Of a stretch of 64,000 nt of DNA, positions 62,465-64,000 are shown piece by piece. A program made the translations under genes and the position numbers. Each line of letters starts with the position of its first letter. Positions within the stretch are counted from its first letter, which is position 1. The notes under the pieces are model-generated. The model had not been told where the DNA came from. It made no database searches and saw only the letters and a list, made by a program, of their open reading frames with translations. Source of the DNA: JAWPMT01 sp965242775 (lineage in GTDB: Bacteria; Bacteroidota; Bacteroidia; Cytophagales; Cyclobacteriaceae); assembly GCA_965242775.1 (NCBI GenBank), contig CBDETI010000012.1, forward strand, positions 1 to 64,000, read 5' to 3'.

Positions 62465-62728
62465 ATGCGGCAAGTCCAATTCACGAAAGATGCCTTGGAG
62501 GACTATTATCAATGGCAAAAAACTGATAGGGGTAAGTTTGATAAGATAAATAGGCTACTTCGAGTGACTAGGGAAACGCCCACATCTGGAATAGGGAAAC
62601 CTGAAAAACTCAAAGGAAATCTGAGTGGCTACTGGTCGCGGCGAATTAACAAAGAACATCGCCTTGTTTATTCATTTGATGATAATGCGATCAAAGTTAT
62701 TGCTTGTAGATATCACTATCGTTTCTGA
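62465..62728 (+). CDS. yoeB: YoeB/Txe-family mRNA interferase toxin
   Basis: An 87-aa RelE-superfamily toxin of the YoeB/Txe group, which cuts mRNA in the ribosomal A site. The catalytic residues match YoeB: E47 (GKPEKLKG), R66 (NKEHRLVYSF), H84 and Y85 (CRYHYRF). The signature SGYWSRRINKEHRLVY is complete, so the toxin should be active. It follows the putative antitoxin by nine bases. It probably serves island stability or phage defence. Confidence 0.93.
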   Translation: MRQVQFTKDALEDYYQWQKTDRGKFDKINRLLRVTRETPTSGIGKPEKLKGNLSGYWSRRINKEHRLVYSFDDNAIKVIACRYHYRF

Positions 62729-63179
62729 GTAATACATGTTACTTTCCCTAGCTGCGCTTAATCCTGCCCTCATGCCTAGGAAACAAACCCAATCAATCCG
62801 GCAACGACAATGCTCAATTCAGCGATAGCCTATCGGTTCTTGCGTCTTGCTTCTGAGCCTTTCCCGCTTGACAGGCGAACTTTGCTTATCTCGTGGCGAA
62901 GGCTGTTTGCTCAATCTATTCGATCAAATCGCGATGGTGGATATAGCCGCTGATCGTAAAACAAGCTGACGGAGATATACCTGGTGGGGACAAAGAAGTG
63001 GAAAAGCTGTTAAAATCGTTTTCCGCGATATTGAGGAATCTTTTAATCCAAAAAACTAGTTTTACAAGAAGAAAAGGGACGGTCATTAGACCGCCCCCTC
63101 GATAAAAACTCGGCTACTGTTGTGAAACTTCACCTATCTGCTGTACAACAGCAATGAGGCTACTCACAGTGGCTAAGAA

Positions 63180-63230
63180 GGCCTTCAAGATTCTAAGTAT
63201 TGTCACTACTTTCTTGAAGGTCTTTTTTTT
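63180..63230 (+). terminator. strong terminator upstream of the nap genes
   Basis: CCTTCAAGA (63182-63190) pairs perfectly with TCTTGAAGG (63212-63220); two further outer pairs and eight T residues follow. The 21-base loop is large. It acts on plus-strand transcripts from the toxin side. Confidence 0.75.
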
Positions 63231-63463
63231 GTGATCAACTTTCACTGTTCAACAAATATCACAAAAGAGGTGCGTAGAATAGGTATAAGTATTCCTGAAA
63301 AGTTACCCGCCATAATTCCACAGCAACCCGTGGAAATTTGATGTAGTTATCCACAGGACATAAGCGAGATGAGATTGGAAAATTTCTATCAAGGACTCGA
63401 CAAGATAACTATACTAATCCATCAATAACGTTATTGGCAAAATAAATTGCTGCATATTCAGGG

Positions 63464-63479
63464 CCTGATAAAAATCAGG
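63464..63479. promoter_or_regulatory. FNR/CRP-like palindrome in front of nap genes
   Basis: CCTGAT, AAAA, ATCAGG: a perfect 6-bp inverted repeat whose core TGAT-N4-ATCA is the half-site pair of FNR-type regulators (consensus TTGAT-N4-ATCAA). It lies 82 bases before the napD start, the right place for anaerobic control of nitrate reductase. Confidence 0.5.
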
Positions 63480-63561
63480 AGTAGTCATGAATTCTTTAAT
63501 TCGGATATAGCCATAGAGAACCTTTGTTTGCTGTACATAGGGTCTTCAAAAACTAAAACCG

Positions 63562-63786
63562 ATGCCAGTAAAGAGTTATATCATCGTTCCGCACTCGGGT
63601 CAAAAGCTACCACTGGTTACCGAAATAGGAAATATGCCTGGTTGTGAAATACTTCCGGCAGAGAATCAGGAGGTATTGGTTTTGGTAACAGATACAGCAG
63701 ATGAGGAGGAGGAACTGCAGCTCTTCAAGCAGGTAGAAAGCATAAAAGAAATTAGACACATCACTTTAGTCTCGGGCTATGAATGA
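63562..63786 (+). CDS. napD: NapD-like chaperone for periplasmic nitrate reductase
   Basis: A 74-aa ferredoxin-fold protein that matches NapD, which binds the Tat signal of NapA and holds it back until the cofactor is in place. Recognisable parts are KSYIIVPHSG, TEIGNMPGCEILPAENQEVL and a final EIRHITLVSGYE. It is a little shorter than most NapD. The stop overlaps the napA start by 8 bases, which supports the assignment. Confidence 0.8.
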   Translation: MPVKSYIIVPHSGQKLPLVTEIGNMPGCEILPAENQEVLVLVTDTADEEEELQLFKQVESIKEIRHITLVSGYE

Positions 63787-64000
63787 AACCTTAGAAAAGT
63801 CGAAACTTGACAGAAGGCAGTTCTTAAGAATGGCCGCGAAGGCCTCTGCTTTCGCAGCCGCAGCTGCCATGTTTCCGGGTATTGTATTTGCCGAAGAGCA
63901 AGAAAGAAATTTGCCCTCGGGAGATATTACATGGAAGAAATCTCCGTGTCGGTTCTGCGGTGTGGGTTGTGGTCTTCTCATAGGGCTCCAGGACAAAAAG
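63779..64000 (+). CDS. napA: periplasmic nitrate reductase NapA, N-terminal part
   Basis: The first 74 residues of a molybdopterin oxidoreductase; the rest lies beyond the window. A twin-arginine signal (LDRRQFLRMAAKASAFAAAA) ends near AFA-type FPGIVFAEE. Then comes the [4Fe-4S] motif CRFCGVGCGLL (C-x2-C-x3-C). With napD in front, this is the catalytic subunit of the periplasmic nitrate reductase. An FNR-like site lies upstream. The ATG at 63779 is inside the napD end. Confidence 0.88.
   Translation, partial: MNETLEKSKLDRRQFLRMAAKASAFAAAAAMFPGIVFAEEQERNLPSGDITWKKSPCRFCGVGCGLLIGLQDKK

Larger units (their letters stand above)
62729..63561 (+). other. 833-base region without a gene: possible small RNA, terminator and nap promoter
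   Basis: No frame longer than about 30 codons looks like protein. A stem GGGACGGTC/GACCGCCCC with an ATTA loop (63,076-63,097, one mismatch) and a strong terminator at 63,180-63,230 suggest a transcript ending there, either the toxin message or an independent small RNA. The part from 63,231 on is the nap leader: one perfect DnaA-box match TTATCCACA (63347-63355), an AATTCCAC/GTGGAAATT inverted repeat near 63,313-63,338 and the FNR-like palindrome at 63464. Confidence 0.4.

Noticed and set aside
62930..63060. Short frame with RYTWWGQRSGKAVKIVFRDI suggesting a gene remnant
   Set aside because: Too short, stops in all parts, no recognised family.
63153..63233. Possible small protein beginning MRLLTVAKKAFKILSIVTTF
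   Set aside because: The frame ends after about 26 codons within the terminator stem and T-run; the DNA is better explained as a terminator.
63347..63355. Perfect DnaA-box match TTATCCACA, with a looser TATCCACA near 33,950
   Set aside because: Single boxes without clustering, AT-rich unwinding region or dnaA/dnaN neighbours; not enough for an origin.
1..64000. CRISPR arrays, rRNA genes and complete insertion sequences
   Set aside because: Looked for regular spaced repeats, rRNA-like stretches and transposase motifs on both strands and saw none.

Overview
The window looks like a chromosomal segment of a Bacteroidota member, most likely a free-living or marine Cytophagales. The evidence is lineage-typical families (SusD-less exported hydrolases, AraC regulators with a multi-TM sensor half, LytTR pairs, Bacteroidetes-type FtsX permeases of about 790 aa, PKD lipoproteins, RidA and DUF4440-like exported proteins). 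In addition, several -7 boxes match the Bacteroidota consensus TAnnTTTG, for example before typA, the GH20 gene, the thioredoxin gene and tRNA-Pro. No ribosomal RNA, insertion sequence or CRISPR array was seen. One tRNA (Pro, anticodon TGG) is present.

Layout. 1-6.1 kb: fmt, a TPR lipoprotein, a NamZ/DUF1343 muramidase, a LolC/E-type permease, a polyprenol-P mannosyltransferase-like GT2 and a HAD phosphatase. Nearly all are broken by one-base indels, which stop abruptly at about 6.11 kb and so look like poor consensus at a contig end. 5.8-30.5 kb: an FtsX-type permease, laminarinase-like GH16 coupled to an aminopeptidase P, M61 peptidase, typA, an LRR protein, a PadR/VOC cluster, GH20, an S10 peptidase, an AraC regulator, a TlpA-like protein, a second FtsX permease, a PKD lipoprotein, an exported RidA homologue, a PEP-mutase-family enzyme and Ada. 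30.8-44.3 kb: a PAS/GAF histidine kinase, TRIC and bestrophin channels, a crotonase, a Dph6-like ATP-pyrophosphatase, a beta-lactamase-fold pseudoenzyme, AraC, amidohydrolase and a LytTR/LytS pair. 44.4-59.4 kb: GMC oxidoreductase with its subunit 3, a Tat-type aminotransferase, two giant Asp-box propeller proteins in tandem, two tandem PD40 proteins, plsC and thioredoxin.

59.5-62.7 kb is an accessory island directly behind tRNA-Pro. It carries a truncated nucleotidyl-cyclase-like gene, a two-gene operon (wHTH-TIR protein plus a partner that seems to share its sensor module), and a YoeB toxin gene behind an unrecognised antitoxin candidate. The TIR operon is bracketed to within 10 bases of its start and stop codons by a perfect 9-bp inverted repeat, GTTGGGCAC/GTGCCCAAC. 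This matches the split core sites of an integron gene cassette, and it is followed by a long imperfect hairpin like an attC site. I regard this as the best candidate for an undescribed system: a cassette-borne TIR defence operon.

62.7-64 kb: a long leader region with a strong terminator and an FNR-like palindrome, then napD and the start of napA (periplasmic nitrate reductase), which runs off the window.
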